A stretch of 64,000 nucleotides of DNA from Halichondria panicea (GCF_963675165.1 NC_087386.1:4780169-4844168), one strand, 5' to 3'. Positions 19,481-33,585 are shown, counted from the stretch's first letter. Notes: a model not told the origin generated them from the sequence alone. A program made the numbers and translations.

Positions 19481-22400
19481 ATGACTGCTGAGGATTCTCC
19501 TGCTGATGACAGGGTGTGTCTAATACTACAGGCAGCTCAATACCTGGAGAGTCCTAATCCTGATGCAGTTGCAGGCAATAATCTAACTGCAGGCACTAGT
19601 AGAGCAGTGAGCTCAGTGAAAAGAAAAAATGGTTGCAGCAGCCAAGAAAGAGGGGCAGAAATCGATAAGGGTGGAACCAGCATGCTGGCCACTTTTCATC
19701 ATGAGGAAATCTCAGGTACATATATAATTATGCTGATTATATTGCAGCAAGCAATATATAGATGTGTTGTATACCATGTGCCACATGATGTTAAATGAGC
19801 TTGGGATTAGGTAGTAGTATTTTGTGGTAGGGAACGAAGTGTCCAACATGGCTGCATGCATGCATGCATGCATGCCCAATTATATTTATCCGTCTCAGGT
19901 GGGGGTCCTGCTATTGCTTAGAGAAGATGAGATATATACCTCAAATCCCGATTATTTTGATCTATTTAATCCCTTAAATCAATGCAGGCATGCATGCATG
20001 TCAATAGTGGGTTTCTAAAGGTAATAGTCTATCTGTATAGCTAATGCAAATCACCTCCATTGTCTCTTGCATGCGCACGCATACATGCATGCACACACGC
20101 ACGTTCACACGCACGCACACACACACACACGCACGCACACACGCACACACACACACACGCACACACACACGCACACACACACACACACACACACAGATTC
20201 AGACATAGAAACAGACGGAGAAAGTGAAGAGCCTGGCCTTCCCTTGTCTCCTGATTCTCATTTGATCTCACACAAAAAGGGAGGGAAAATGCGAGCCAAT
20301 CTCGACTCCAAAGAAAGGGGGAGAAAAGGAGGTCACGGGAAGGCAAAGGTCAGTATTGAGGAGATGATTCAAAAACAAGAGACTGCCAGTCAGATACACA
20401 ATGAGAACGAGAGGTACAGGTGAGTGGTGGAAACAGATGCATGTTCGTGTATTAATCGTATTAAATACTATATAGATTTTAGGAGTGTGCATGTTGACTT
20501 AATTGCTGTGATCTCCTAAATGTTGTCGACGTGATACGTATGCGTGTATATGTAAAAGTGCTGATGCTTTGCATGTGGGTATAACTATAGTTTTGTTTTA
20601 ACAGAATATCTAGTATTGCATCTAATATACGGGACATGGATGGTTACCCATACATGATTGCTATAGTTTTGCATGCGCATGCATGGTGGCACCACTTACA
20701 TGTACCCCAGTCAAGGGGCTGAGGTTATTTCAGTTTCTAAGCATCTGTTGTGATAATTTTCTTATTGCTGGACTACCATGAAGTTTCCTTGGATACAACA
20801 GACACACTGTCTGGTATTTGGAGTGAATACACATGGACTCTTTCATGTTTTCCATGAAAAACACATGTTTTATTAATTGGTGTATCGCACTCCTGTTCCT
20901 TTTTATTGCATGCATGCATGTTCTACTCTCCAGGTGCTCAGACAATTAGACAATGGGATATTACTATGTATAACATGATTACCATTTAACCACAAATTTA
21001 CCAAATATAATATAGTATACATAATTATAGGGGAGAGAGTACTAACTATTATCACTAAAGAGTGTTGCACTGATTATATATACAGGAGGAAGGAGCTACG
21101 TGTTGCTGTACTTAGTCTTCGGAATCAGTTAACTAGACCCACCAAGCGACCTGCCGTCAAATTGGTACTGGAAGCAGCTATTAAAGAACTGAAAGTGAGT
21201 ATATAACAGTATAGAGCATGCATGCAGATTGAGGTTCTGTATATAAAATAGAATGCCGTTTTCAAGTAGGGCATGCACAGACTTAGATAGAGGGTTGAAT
21301 ATGGAAAGTGTGACAATTGGATATGCTTCTGTCGTAACCTTTTCGTGTGGCTCTGTACCTGAAAGTGAAGAGGGTGTAGTCGTTAAAAATAACTGGCTGA
21401 TGTTTCCCTTATTAATTTTTAAAATGGTATAATCATTCTTATAGGAGTATTTTGGTTATGCTAATGGTAATCATTCATGTTTTCCACTATTGAATATGCT
21501 GCCCTCCCCAAATCTCTAAAAATTTTATTTTAGCATTCAGGTACCTCTAATCTCTAATTGAGTGTTCCTTATCTGTTTTGTTTTTTTGCTTTGCTCTGTT
21601 GCCGACATTGCCCTCCTACAATAATAGGTCTATGCATGCACATTCCTTTCTTTTCCTCATAATTTCACCCTGTATATAGGCCTCATACACACAATGGTTT
21701 GTATGTGAGTGCTACATGTTACCCAGTTCAAAGTTTCAACCAACACACTGCTCCTCACTTCTACTCTTGACGTGTAGTTCAGTGTTTAACCTCGCAGTCT
21801 GCATGACTGTACTTATCACCCGACTGCGGTAATGGTTAAGCTAGCCATAATGATAAAGCAGCTTCCCAGTGGAGGTATGCAGGAGCAATTAGTTGATTGG
21901 CAGCTTCCCATGGCGTGCCGAGTTAAATACCACATAGAGTATCACGTAGCCATGCTTTCCGGGCCTAGTTTTGAGGTCCAGGAACTAATTCTGTAAGTAT
22001 ATAGTGCTTACCAGTGTCACCATTATTTGCTAATTCTTTACCAGAAAACAGCCGCCACAATTCCTCCCACTTAATTATGTACACCTTGGTCAATAAAAAT
22101 CATTTAATTCACAGGGTTTCCATCCTTGCCAGTTACAAACCTAAAACCAGAAACTTGTATCTGTCTGTGTTCATCATGTTCTCAAACAAGGAAGGTAATG
22201 TGGTTGAGCTGCTGATATACCCTTCCCTAAGCTAATTATCCAGACAATGTATAAGGATTCTCTGTAACTGTTCTATAAATAAAATCAGGTGGTATAGGCA
22301 AATTTCATCTTATATATATACATGTACGAGCCTTAAACAAACAAGAAACCAATGCCATCAAATCGATCTACTGTATGGTTGTTATCTATATACATAGAAT

Positions 22401-25400
22401 GCTTTATATTGGTGTCTAATTGATGTAATTATGCATTGACTGGTACTATAGCTTAGCTACTTATAATTGTATTTCCGAATGCCACCAACTATATACTCTT
22501 GTCTGGCTTCCTATAGTGGATTAGCTAGACACAAGTAAATTTCTTTTGGTTAGGAAATTTCCTCAGCCTATTATACATAGATAAACGTTTCTCTATGGCC
22601 TAAGTCTGTTGAGGACTTTAATTGTGTTGAGTGCATGGGGGCTGAAGAATGTGTATAATGGTTCAATATTTTGCAGTCCCACGTCTACTATATCATCTCT
22701 ATGGTTGTCTGTATAATAGATATTCTCTGTAGGACAATGCCTACAGTTGTTGACAGTCTGTGCTAATAGCTTTTTGATTGATTAGTTCGATTACAGCTTG
22801 GATCTATAATGAATCTAATCTAGCAGCCGCTATACATTAGCTTTTAACCACTGGATAAACTTGTATATACCTTGATTCCAATGGTCAACAAAAAACCTCA
22901 GCTATAATCAAGTTTCAATCGTATAGAATACCACCTGTATAGGTGTACCGCTATCTATTGATTGTGTTCTTATATTCAGTTTGCCACCTGTAGGTGTCTG
23001 CTATTGTGTTGTTCTGCCTATTATGGCTGTTGTGTTGTTCTGCCTATATTCAGCTTGCCAACTGCATGTGTACCATGCAGCTGTTGCCATTAGTGGTGCT
23101 ACTATATATATATATATATATATAGGTGTTGTGCGTTAGGGAAATCTTTAATACTGCATGAATTTATAATACTTATATACTCCTGCTTGTAACCTATAAT
23201 GAGCAGATTCAGAATCACACACGCACACACACATGCACACCATGCAGCCGACTACTGTGACTACTGTAACCCACCCGTGGGCAGCCACATGCTGCCTCGG
23301 TTAATTAGTGGTAGATCGTATAGTATATACATGCACACTCCAATAATGCCTACAATGGTGCATGCACCAGGAACTGTGTAGTACTATACAGGCGATTGAT
23401 TGTATGGGTGATTGATCAGCCACCTTAACCCTATACTCCCTATAATATGTATTATAGCTGTACATTCTCTGAATACTTTAAAAGTGTAGCAACTACAGCC
23501 TCTATATGCCTTTATTATAGTTCATCACTGCATGGTCACTGCATGCATGTGATGCTACGTAGTATAGTTCACATACAGTACAGGATGTTTTTGTGTATAA
23601 CTACGGATAGAACATTGAAAGAATAACAAAATCCTTTACATGTGAGATCAATTTCTAGCGGCACTGTTCTGAGAATTAGGACATTCCCTCATCATGTTGG
23701 TTTTGTTCAAGTTTAATTGTTGTTCTGCGTATATAGGGTTCTGTATACTCTTGTAACCTAAATCAACTTAGTAGTATAGATACATAATTATATATACACA
23801 TGCATACTCCAATAATGCCTGAAATGGTGCATGCAGGAACTGTGGTAGCATGCTGCGCGTGTGCAATAGTATAATAATGACTCCTAATAATTCAATGATT
23901 GTTTACTGAACTGAAGTGTTATTTGAAAGTATAAGGACTGCCTTTAGGTGGTATCAGGAGTTTAGTGGTATATGTATAATTATAGGTAACAAAACTAGTA
24001 CTTGAAGTTAATTAGTCACAGCTGAGGGAAATTTCTTTCGTTTGCTAAAACAATTAGTGTGCATAATGATTACTTGTTCCTTTCACAACACGGATAGGTT
24101 AATATATAGCGAAGACCGCCTAGGTTACACCGCTTGCATAGCATAACATACGTAGTTGCATAGCATTTCATTGCCAGCTTAATGCAAACAGATGGATGAT
24201 GTGTTTGGGTTTTGTGGACAATGGTTGTCTCCCATATTTACCACATCCATGCATTCATGCTATCTCTGAGTTCATCTCATCTCAATTCATCCATCTCCCT
24301 AGTACACTATAACCTAGCAACACACATGTACTCTCACGCTTTCAGGACCTTAAAAGGAAAGAGAAGGAAGACATGCGTACGCTTGAGTCTCTGAAGGACA
24401 AGGAGAAAAGGCTAACCATAGAACTAGAGAACAAAATGTGAGTCTAAAACATTAAAATATGATTCCTTACGTATATTTTCATTTATTCTTTCATATAGCA
24501 ACACAATTCGTAGACCATACATGGGGGAAACTCCTTGCAAATAATGATACCATAATATATTATAGCGCGAAATTGTCTAAGGCACCGTTAGCTAATTGCT
24601 AACCCACGAAATTAAGCCCCTCGAAAATTTTGCGCTATACGGTAGAACTATATACAACACAAAACAAAGTTTTGTAAATATATAATAATTATGTCATCAT
24701 GATTATATCATCATTCAGGAAGGAATACAAAAGTCGTCCGAACTGCCCCAGCTCTTCTGGGACGGTTCTTACCTCAGTCCCTCAAGTCCCTTCTCCTGGA
24801 TCCTTCTTTCCCCCTCCCATCTCTGGTTCGTGGTTTCCAGCTGTGCCAGGCAATAACATACCAAGGCCTATAGGTGAGTTCTGTATAATTATACTACTAT
24901 AAGTCTGGCTTCGTCCCAAAAGCTTAGATTCTAAACTTCTCATACTGATTCATGCAAAAGGGTTGACAAATGAGCTGCATGCATGCAAACAGTATAGTGT
25001 TACATCTGGAGATGGGTCATGGCTTCTTGGGATGCTAGCTGTAATGCGCTGAACCAGAAAACCCCTACATATGTTCACCATGCATGGAGCATGTGTGCTT
25101 TAGGGTGGATGACTGATCGTTATCAAATGCATATGTTGTTAATTGCCGCTATAATTGAATTTTGAGTAGTGGAAGGGTGGCTAACCACCGTAACCACAGG
25201 TACACACCCTGCATGAATCGTGCATATATATATATAGTGATTCCCGTAATCTTTTGGCATGCATAAAAAATGTGTGCAAAGTATTATCATTATTGCGAAG
25301 TATGATCATTATAATTATTGGTGTTCATATCACCTCGATCAGAAACGTCATATTGTACTTTTATCTTATCTTCGTACAGAAATACCGCCAGTCTCACATA

Positions 25401-26371
25401 TGAACTCTCCACCAGTTATCTTCTCCCCATGGCCCAGCCATTGTCGCTTTGGAGTACCCACTTACTTTCCCCCTCCGATTTCGCAATCTCTTTTTCCTTT
25501 CGGAAACTCAAGATTTACTCCCTTGATATTCCAGTACCCCCTTCGACCAACCGCACTCTCCATGCCCCTCACACCTTCCCATCCCACATTCACTGTACAC
25601 AATAGCTTCCCTATGATGCAAGGAATGGTCCCTCAACAACTACCACAAGCTGACGAATCGCATCGAATGGTCACAATTGTATCTCCAAGAGCACAGGCCT
25701 ATCCTCAGTCATCTGCTTACGCTAGAGAATATTCACAATCAGAGGTTCCTCTAGAGAGAGAAAGAACATGTTTTACGGAGAGCGATTTGTTTGAAGCCGA
25801 AAACAGCAGAGAGTCTTACTCACACAACAATACCAGTTCAAAAAACGGAGGAGAATCAGCTGATACAGAATGCAGATCTTCCAGTGTACTTCATTACACT
25901 ACTTCAGCTGATTCAACGAGGAAGCCTGCAACACTGACAGATCGCAATACAATTCTTTGTCAGGAGCAAGAGAGCTTTCCCCATGACTCGCTTCTAACTT
26001 TCAATATTGTTCATCCACCTCCATCACTGCATCGGCCAATCACAATGTCCACGTATACCAACCACAACAAAGCTCAACGTGTGCAAAAAACGATGCCACC
26101 TTTATTACGGATTGACAGCGACAGTGAACTAGGAATAATACAGAAATCCATGCAAGGTGAAAAGTCGAAAATAGAATTGAGAGCACATACGAAAGCCTCA
26201 AAGTTTTCTCAGATTCACAATTCCGAGCTCGTCACAGTACAGTACTGCAAAAATCCTCACTACAATAGGATATCTTCTTTGAAAAAGATCATGCGAAAGA
26301 GAAGGAAAACTAGCACTAGTGACTCTGAGACCAGTGATGAAGAAAGTGAACTATTGACCGCTTATAATTAA
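19481..26371 (+). CDS. MNT: MNT/MXD-like bHLH-zipper transcriptional repressor
   Basis: Six exons join in perfect phase to give 601 aa: 19481-19715, 20197-20419, 21086-21194, 24346-24437, 24719-24873 and 25380-26371. Near the N-terminus VCLILQAAQYLE matches the Sin3-interaction (SID) helix of MXD/MNT proteins. Residues 146-154, HNENERYRR, form the basic region and keep the E-box-contacting His, Glu and Arg. HLH follows to about 189, then a short zipper starting DLKRKEKED, like MNT. The tail (about 221-601) is Pro/Ser-rich. By family, it would pair with MAX at CACGTG sites in the nucleus and recruit Sin3/HDAC. ATG 19481 is chosen because SID is N-terminal in relatives. The last three exons are duplicated in copy A. 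The third intron is 3.15 kb. Confidence 0.72.
20080..20196. repeat. (CA)n/CACG microsatellite abutting a splice acceptor
   Basis: Alternating CA and CGCACG tract that runs straight into the 3' splice site ACACAG/ATTCAGAC of MNT exon 2, taking the place of a normal polypyrimidine tract. Confidence 0.85.
21195..24345. other. Third intron of the MNT-like gene; right part is copy B
   Basis: No exon recognised in 3.15 kb. From 22324 on it matches copy A. It contains a (TA)n tract at about 23104-23125 and a CA-rich stretch at 23215-23245. The joining point of unique and duplicated sequence shows no obvious element. Confidence 0.6.
24548..24644. mobile_element. Short TACC...GGTA MITE in MNT intron (copy B)
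   Basis: Partner of 2787-2897 with slightly better preserved terminal repeats (right end AAATTTTGCGCTATACGGTA) and a small internal deletion. Confidence 0.7.
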
Positions 26372-26524
26372 TTAGTGACCTCATTTCATTTTCAAAGTCG
26401 TTCTAAGACTGTCTGCCACCCACCCCAGCTGAAGAAGGCACTATACCTAATCACTACCTACATAGTTATTGCAGGTTCACATCTGTTCAGAATTCTATCA
26501 CTGCTGTAACTTTTCCCAATGATT

Positions 26525-26530
26525 AATAAA
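26525..26530 (+). promoter_or_regulatory. Poly(A) signal AATAAA, MNT-like gene
   Basis: First canonical AATAAA after the stop codon at 26371, in the same position as in copy A. Confidence 0.6.
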
Positions 26531-26949
26531 ATATATTATTATATTCTGTGGTTAAATTAATGATGATAAAATATGCATGATTGTAATAAATAATTGTAGC
26601 AAAAAACAGCCATAATTATTGCATGAATAAGTTTCCAGTAATTGCAGTTTGTTTTTTTCATCGAGGCCGACAGAGGGAGGGGTCAATAACCTGGATGTAG
26701 TAAAAAATATAATACAGCAATTAATGACACGTTTTTATACGACCAACATGCACTGGGCCATGGCTATATACATGCAAAATTATCATGGTACTGGAAGGCT
26801 TCGGTAATTCTAATGTGGGCATATCAGTTTGGCCATAATTATTATTATATAGCCTACAGAGGAAAAACATCCTTAATGTGTGTGAGTGCAGTATAATCCT
26901 ATGGATGTAGGTATTGTGTGCATGTGCACAGAATGCTGCGTGAACAAGT

Positions 26950-27275
26950 CATAATTACCCCGTGCGTGCGCACCAAGTGATTAGTGTGTGTGTGTCGGTT
27001 TGTGAATGTGTGTGGATATAAAAATGAGCTGTTTGAGTGAACTAGATACTTTCATGAACTGCTTTAACTGAGACAGTGGTTGAAGAAATAGTAGAAACTT
27101 GTAGGCAATCTTCGAAGGCGACAAAATACACTGTTTTTTCTAATCGATGCTTTCTAGATTCACGGTCATTCAATCCTAACATTAAGATTGTTACGGTGAA
27201 AAGTTATAACCTGTTTGCTGCTGTGCTCAACGCACGGGGCAAATGCTCTATGAGCATCTTGTTAAGACCCTTATA
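26950..27275 (+). repeat. Dispersed repeat with GC-rich head and (GT)n, copy B
   Basis: Partner of 5196-5520; head ATTACCCCGTGCGTGCGCAC then GT repeats. The terminal hairpin (CATCTTGTTAAG arms) lies at about 27253-27297. Confidence 0.65.
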
Positions 27276-27426
27276 AGGATCTTAACAAGATGCTTATACA
27301 CATGTAAGAGCATTCAATGTAAGAGCACATGCAGGTTTATCTGATTACAGGAGTCATAACAAACCACCCACAAGAAGCATGTACATGTACTAACTACACC
27401 TATATGTATTGTAGCAAATACATGTA

Positions 27427-27548
27427 TAGCCTCGTTCCCAGGCCGAGTTGTCTCCAAAATTACGCTATAAATTGTCAGTTGGCGACCTATAATTATAGCT
27501 GGGAACGAAAACTGGCGACCTAGCGTTATTTTGGAGACAACGAGGCTA
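27427..27548. mobile_element. TAG...CTA foldback MITE, right arm damaged (copy B)
   Basis: Partner of 5675-5811. The right arm lacks the TCGGCCTGGGAA part present in copy A, so the inverted repeat is no longer complete: a deletion private to copy B. Confidence 0.8.
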
Positions 27549-28154
27549 TAAATACACATGTAGCAAAGGGAAGAACAGCAACTCCAGCATGGAGTTGCCT
27601 TAATTGGCCAGACCAAAAATTTCGAGGTAGCCAACCCTGCATGCGTGATAAAGATACGTTAAAGTGGACAACACTTCTGCTGGGACTTTTAAGAGAAGAA
27701 CTTCAAAGAGTGTTATCAATTAAGGCATGCATAAGTCCATATTTTAGACTCACCTTTAGGAGTTATTCTATTGAATGTGTGTGTTTGGTGTGCGTACGCA
27801 AGCGTGTGTATATGGTAATGCTAAACTCATGATATACCGCATAAGTATATATTGCATGTGCACACATGATTAGGAGCTAGTCAAAACAATAAAACAATGG
27901 AGGAAAGGTCACCAAGAACGGCAACCTTAACTAGAGCACTGCATGAAGTACTAAAACCTTGACCAGAAGTGTCATTATTTTATCAAAAATAGAAGGAGCG
28001 GCATAAAATCAGCAGTATACATTGCTATACAAAGCCAATCAAATTAAGATTGCAGTTTACTGATGTGAAACTCACTGTGATAAGGCGTTGTGGTAGGCCA
28101 TAAAATGCCTCTAATCAAACCTGTATGTGGCTAGCCTATAAAAGCTAGCACTTC

Positions 28155-28340
28155 TGTAGGTAACGTGCAAGTTCAAGCTTCTTAGCCTTTGCTCGCTTCT
28201 ATTCAACAAGAAATTACTTGGCTATATATTGATGCTGCAAACACAACCCTTCGGCATCCAGGTGAGAAGACTCAAGACAGACACCTCAGCGAACTACTAT
28301 CATCGGCGACCGTCTACGCGACTCGGTTAATAAAATGTGC
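28155..28340 (+). repeat. Dispersed repeat 'TCCAGGTGAG...CTACGCG', copy B
   Basis: Partner of 6340-6545, with GCGACCGTCTACGCGACTCG in place of the GCGGCCG version. Family unknown. Confidence 0.5.
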
Positions 28341-28541
28341 ACTGTATGGGTACGCAACTGGCACTCAGAGCTAAGAACTATACTGAGTGGGCCAGCAATG
28401 ATTATAGGGCAAAAGATCTATTTAGCAATCTTTACAACAGGTTAATTGGTACTACATATACACATGGGGACCTGGTGGTTGCCATAATTTTGTTTTACCA
28501 CACATGACTTTATCAGCAGGATGTGGTCAAGGTGGGTTAAG

Positions 28542-28752
28542 TATGGTAATAGCGTGTAATTTTCGTGGGGCAAAATATTCGTGGTTTTCGTGGTTGGAGG
28601 TCTGACCACGAATATTTTACCCACGAATGAAGCGACCTTGCCTACCTTTACCTGCAGTGCAAGCTCCAACCACGAAAATATTACCCACGAAATGTCTCAA
28701 TATTGCTGAACCACGAATATTTTCTCCCCCGAAAATTACCCGCTATACGGTA
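28542..28752. mobile_element. TACC...GGTA MITE (copy B)
   Basis: Partner of 7844-8053. The left end is eroded (TATGGTAATAGCGTGTAATT); the right end CGAAAATTACCCGCTATACG is intact. Confidence 0.78.
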
Positions 28753-28924
28753 AATGGGTAAGAGCTGAACACCAGTTTCTAAGCAATACATCAGCACAAA
28801 GGCTCTCGGACTATATAACTGGGGCAGGGTGTAGTGTACGTGTATAGTGTGCATGGATGTGTATTGTGTAGGGTGTAGGGTTACTTTGGACATGTACGAA
28901 TCACTACAAGTTCAGTGTTCATTT

Positions 28925-29565
28925 CTGGTCAGGTAATTTTTTTTCTTAATAGGGAGTCATAGTCCCTATTCCAAAGTTTTGTGCACATTTTAAGGGCAAA
29001 CTTTTGTACTTCTTCTATTTTGTGAGAATTTGTTTTTTGGTGTGGATCCCAAACAGGGGCAGCATATTCCAGTTTTTTGATCTCACAAGTGAGATGTAGA
29101 GTTGTCTTAAACATTCTAGTGACAAGTGGCCATAGAACTGTCGGTAAATTATACCAACCTACTTGCAGGCATTTCTGCACATTCCTTCTATATGTGTTTT
29201 GACCATGAGAGGTCATGAGAGATCCACACGCCAAGAGGTCATGAGAGATCCACACGCCAAGGTACTTGTAGTGGTCAACTTTAAGTAGGGGACGTCCACT
29301 GATATTGAGACACATGTTGGGAAGTGGTGGGTTGAATTTTCTTGATATAGTCATGTATTTACACTTGCTTTAATTGGTTAAAAAAGAGTACATTTGTTTC
29401 AGACCATGCTTGGAGTTGGTTAATATCTCCTTGCAATTTTAGATAATCTTCAGGAGATTGAATAGGATGGTAAAGAAGATCATCAGCATAGAGCAAGAGA
29501 CTTCCTTCATTTTGATGTAGATCAATGTCATTTATAACATGCAGACACAGTACATCGAACTTGTA
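28925..29565 (-). pseudogene. Decayed non-LTR retrotransposon reverse transcriptase (copy B)
   Basis: Partner of 8225-8880. Here the frame covering HYKYLGVWIS through LEYAAPVWDPH is open (28929-29354), so the frameshift in copy A arose after the two copies separated. The YADD motif is at 29479-29490. Still a fragment without an endonuclease or a start. Confidence 0.75.
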
Positions 29566-32500
29566 GTGATTTGTTGTAGTGATTCGTAGCGGTGTCCGAA
29601 CCTCCTCTGGGTGTAGTTCAGTGTATATTAGTTCAGTGTCCGAACCTCCTCTGGATGTAGTTCAGTATATATTAGTTCAGTGTCCGAACCTCCTCTGGGT
29701 ATAGTTCAGTGTATATTTGAGATTAGTGTATATTTGTAACATTTCATAACGTGCAGACACAGTAAATTGAATTTGCAGTGATTCATATATACCACATGTT
29801 TGACCTTCTCTGCACATGTGTGTAGAACTGGGTGTTATAATCATGTGCAGAAGAGGTCACATGCAGTAGGAATCACTATAGTGTTTTCCAGCAACCTTAA
29901 TGCCAGGGCTGAACTTTTAGTGATTCTTATGGCCTCAAAATCAGAAAAAGTATACAGCACATGGTGTGTGTGCAAATGAGGTTGGACTATAGGGTTATTT
30001 GCTCAGGTTACCATACAACTTACCTCTGGCTTTACTGAGCTTATAATATCTGGTTAGCTGTGTGGATTAGCAAGGGTTAGCGGTAATGTATCTAGCTTGC
30101 ATAGGAATCTAGTAAAAAGTATATGCACTGAAAACAGAATGGAGGAGATTGCTGGGGATCATGCGCAGGTTGGTTAATGAAAGCTATACTACTAGTATAA
30201 GTAGCTAGAGAGTCACAGAAAGTTTGCCTCCTAGTCTCCAATGACTATTAAAAACCAGCTAGAAGTAATCATTAATTGTCAACAAGTTCAGCTAAAATAG
30301 TAGTACATGGGTATAACCTTCTGGTGTGTGTGTGTACAGAGTAGATGTAAAGTAGATAAGGTTACCACAAACACAGCAAATGTGCTTACTCTGCCACATC
30401 TTGCTACCACAGACAAGTGCATGGCCCCAGTCTAACAGCCACCAGCCATGCTAGCTATTGAGCCACCACATGAATCTAATTCCCACCACTTCTGAGAAAG
30501 GTGAAGTCTAGGAAAGCATGCAATGAGTACACCCCCCTCCCCCCAAAAGGTGAGCTACATGGCAGTAAGGGCCAGGGATCCAGCATCAACTAGTGACCCT
30601 CCCACTAGTATACACATGTACCACCACAGTAACAAAACCTAAATGCTAACCCTATAACCCTAACATTGTGGACTGCCTTTCAATGACACCTCATAATTAT
30701 AGTACGTATATAGGGATAATCAATTGCAAGAAGCACAGAAATTGCCTCTGAAACTAGACACTTTCCAGGTCAATTGTAATGAACTGAGGCCATCACTATA
30801 AGAGAACTCACAAGAACTCACAACCAACTGCACACCAATAAGACCCTCCTGAAAGGACACATCTGCTGAAGCCATAGCTACCTTACCTTACCTATATGAT
30901 ATACTTACCTGTACTACAATAACGTTAAACAAGTAGCAAACGATAAGCTCTGATCCGGACCATAATATATTACCTTGATGTATACCTGTGTCTGTGCGTG
31001 TGTAATGGGTGTGCTGCTTAATTAACTTTCAACGTACCGTATAGCGCGAAATTTTCGAGGGGCTTAATTTTCACGGATTTCGTGGGTTACCAATCCTACA
31101 TGAAAATTAAGTCCACGAAAATAGTTCTAATTATCTGCGTTTATTAAAGGCGTGGCTTCCGGTAAGCAGTCAAGCCCAGTCATTCCGCAAAGATTGTGCA
31201 ACGAAATGCTTTTAGAGGCCAATCCACGAAATATAAGTGCCTCGAAAATTTCGCGCTATACGGTATATAGAATGAAGCTAATCTTGGCCGATCTTACACT
31301 GATTGTATAGTCATACTGACAAACATACAATCCGACACGTAGCAAGTGCAGCTTAGTTCAAGCAAATAATGCCTAGCACAGTTTGTCAAACTACCTGTAA
31401 GGATTATCTAGATACATCCTTAATTGTTCTATAGTAGGATCAAAAGTCTTACTAGGCATATGAATACATATAATGTTTATTGTGCATAAAATACAAAACT
31501 ACAATAGTAGCATGCTCCAGTGCAACACGTGTATATTTGTGTATATTTGGCCATGCTGGGCAATATTTAAACGTATACTCACATCATAAATTCATATTCC
31601 CACTGGTATAGTCAGTAAGCATTGTGCACACCCTGTGATGCTAAGTAACATATTATCACTTAAGCAACATATCACCTACCACATACTATAATTATATCAG
31701 GTGTCAATTGGTTAGAGTAATTAGGTTGCATGCATGGGTTAGCACATACCCAGAGTGTTATAGTACAAGAATCAATATAGGATCCCTACATATCCAGAGG
31801 AGGTATACGACAGGTAATTAGTCTTTTATTGCTCTAATTATCCACCTGTCGGACATCCTCTGCTACATACCTATACAATACACCAAACCCATCTTCATTA
31901 CCAAATGCACAATTCTATGTGCACAGCTTCTGAGGAAGGTGGGGTATATAGGGGGAGGGAAGGGAGTTACTAAGAATAGAGCAAAATTCTACCTTATTCA
32001 AACACCGAGGTGTTCGCTTGCGGTATGTTTTGTTTTGCTCTAAGTGCTATGGAAGAGCTTAATGGAAACAGAAGTCTGATGGAGAACATATGAAAATTCA
32101 TGGGTATTATGTTATATAATAAAAGTGGGGCCACTGCTTAATGGTGAAATGCTATAAACATAATTTAGTCCTTCGAAAATTACCTGCTATACGACACATG
32201 GATTGTTTATCCTACTGGCCCTAATGACCCTTACAAGCTGGTAAACAAAAAATTGGCACAAAGCGTATATGGCTTGTATTACAGTAATGGGAACTAATAA
32301 ATAGTCAACTGCATGTGTGCATGTAACACTATGGGAACCAAATAAAATAGTTCACTGCATGTAACACATTATGAATGTTTCACCATTGAGTATACAAGTT
32401 ACCACAGTGGTATAATATTAGATTTGCGCACTGATAACTGAAACCCTGAAGTGGCTGCCATCAAATTACTCAAGTCATTCCAGAGAACCACAATCAAGTT

Positions 32501-33585
32501 TAACTGGCCTTGGGACTATTAGAGCTATGAATTTCACAAGAGAACCACAATCAATGGCCTTGGGACTATGAATTTCACAACTAAACAAATAACCCAGGCG
32601 CATGGCATGTAGGAAGTAACCTCACCACATGAAATTTAATTATACCATGGTGTATTATGTTCAAGGCTAAAAAACTTACTTGCATGCATGCATGCACGTT
32701 GACAAGCTAGCTACAAAATTGAAGGCAGCCTAAATAGACTCTGCATGTGAACTACAAATTAAGCTAGCAAAATTGTATTCATGTGAACTGGCGATGCTGT
32801 ATGGGGAAATATAATTAGTTTCTTTTCTTAAACCGCTGTGCATATATAATTATTATAGTGCCGCTGACCTAAAACTACAGTATGCTGTTCTCAAAGCTGT
32901 GCATGCTGCGGCTTGCATTTGTTCAGCAAACTGAATTACAACACCTATACTTATAAATATTCTTCACATATTAACTTGTTCTATACATGCTATAAATCAC
33001 GCGGAGGGATTAGCACTTCAATGCTCTGGCTCTATAGTCTGCCAGTAACTTGTATATAAGCTCGTCACATTAATTTTACGGGCTCAACAATAGATACTAT
33101 ACAGACTTCTGCCAGGCTATCCTGAAAACTATGGACAGATATAAATTTAGTGTATAGATCTACCATGAAGTGATCCAAGTAGATCTATATAGATCTAACT
33201 CACTTTTACATCACAAATTGGCAGCCTCACAGCTAGCTGCATGTGGTCAGTATGATCAAATAGACTGTATATCCAATGACCCTTTTTGTTGTTGTGGGAG
33301 TAGAATGGGTAAAGATGCTTGCTGAGAGTTGTGACTTCTGAGCTCTGAATGTGGTAGTAGCCACAAACAAGACAGCACCACTATATACACCTATATTAAA
33401 TCTATAACCTATATAGACATTGGCCATTTCATACAACTGTTACAGCAATCCAATCGTGACATTCAGTCTGCATGTTGAACTCATCCATGCATGTACACAG
33501 ATTAGATTTTTGCTCGGTTTTATTCGACAATGAAACAAAATCTGCCAAATTTAAAACTACTATCTTGTTGTGTTGAGGCTACATA
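29566..33585. other. Non-coding part of copy B
   Basis: No gene recognised. It holds the three-unit 44-base repeat (29593-29720), the MITE at 31035-31265, and the same small hairpins as copy A (about 31797-31862 and 31976-32042). Confidence 0.6.
31035..31265. mobile_element. TACCGTATAGCGCG...CGCGCTATACGGTA MITE (copy B)
   Basis: Partner of 10862-11096. Both terminal repeats are very well matched here (TACCGTATAGCGCGAAATTT and its complement), suggesting this copy is closer to the ancestral element. Confidence 0.82.

Noticed and set aside
20001-20346. Cys/Val- and His/Thr-repeat frames on both strands
   Set aside because: Translations of the (CA)n microsatellite next to the MNT exon; only the part from 20197 on the plus strand is coding.
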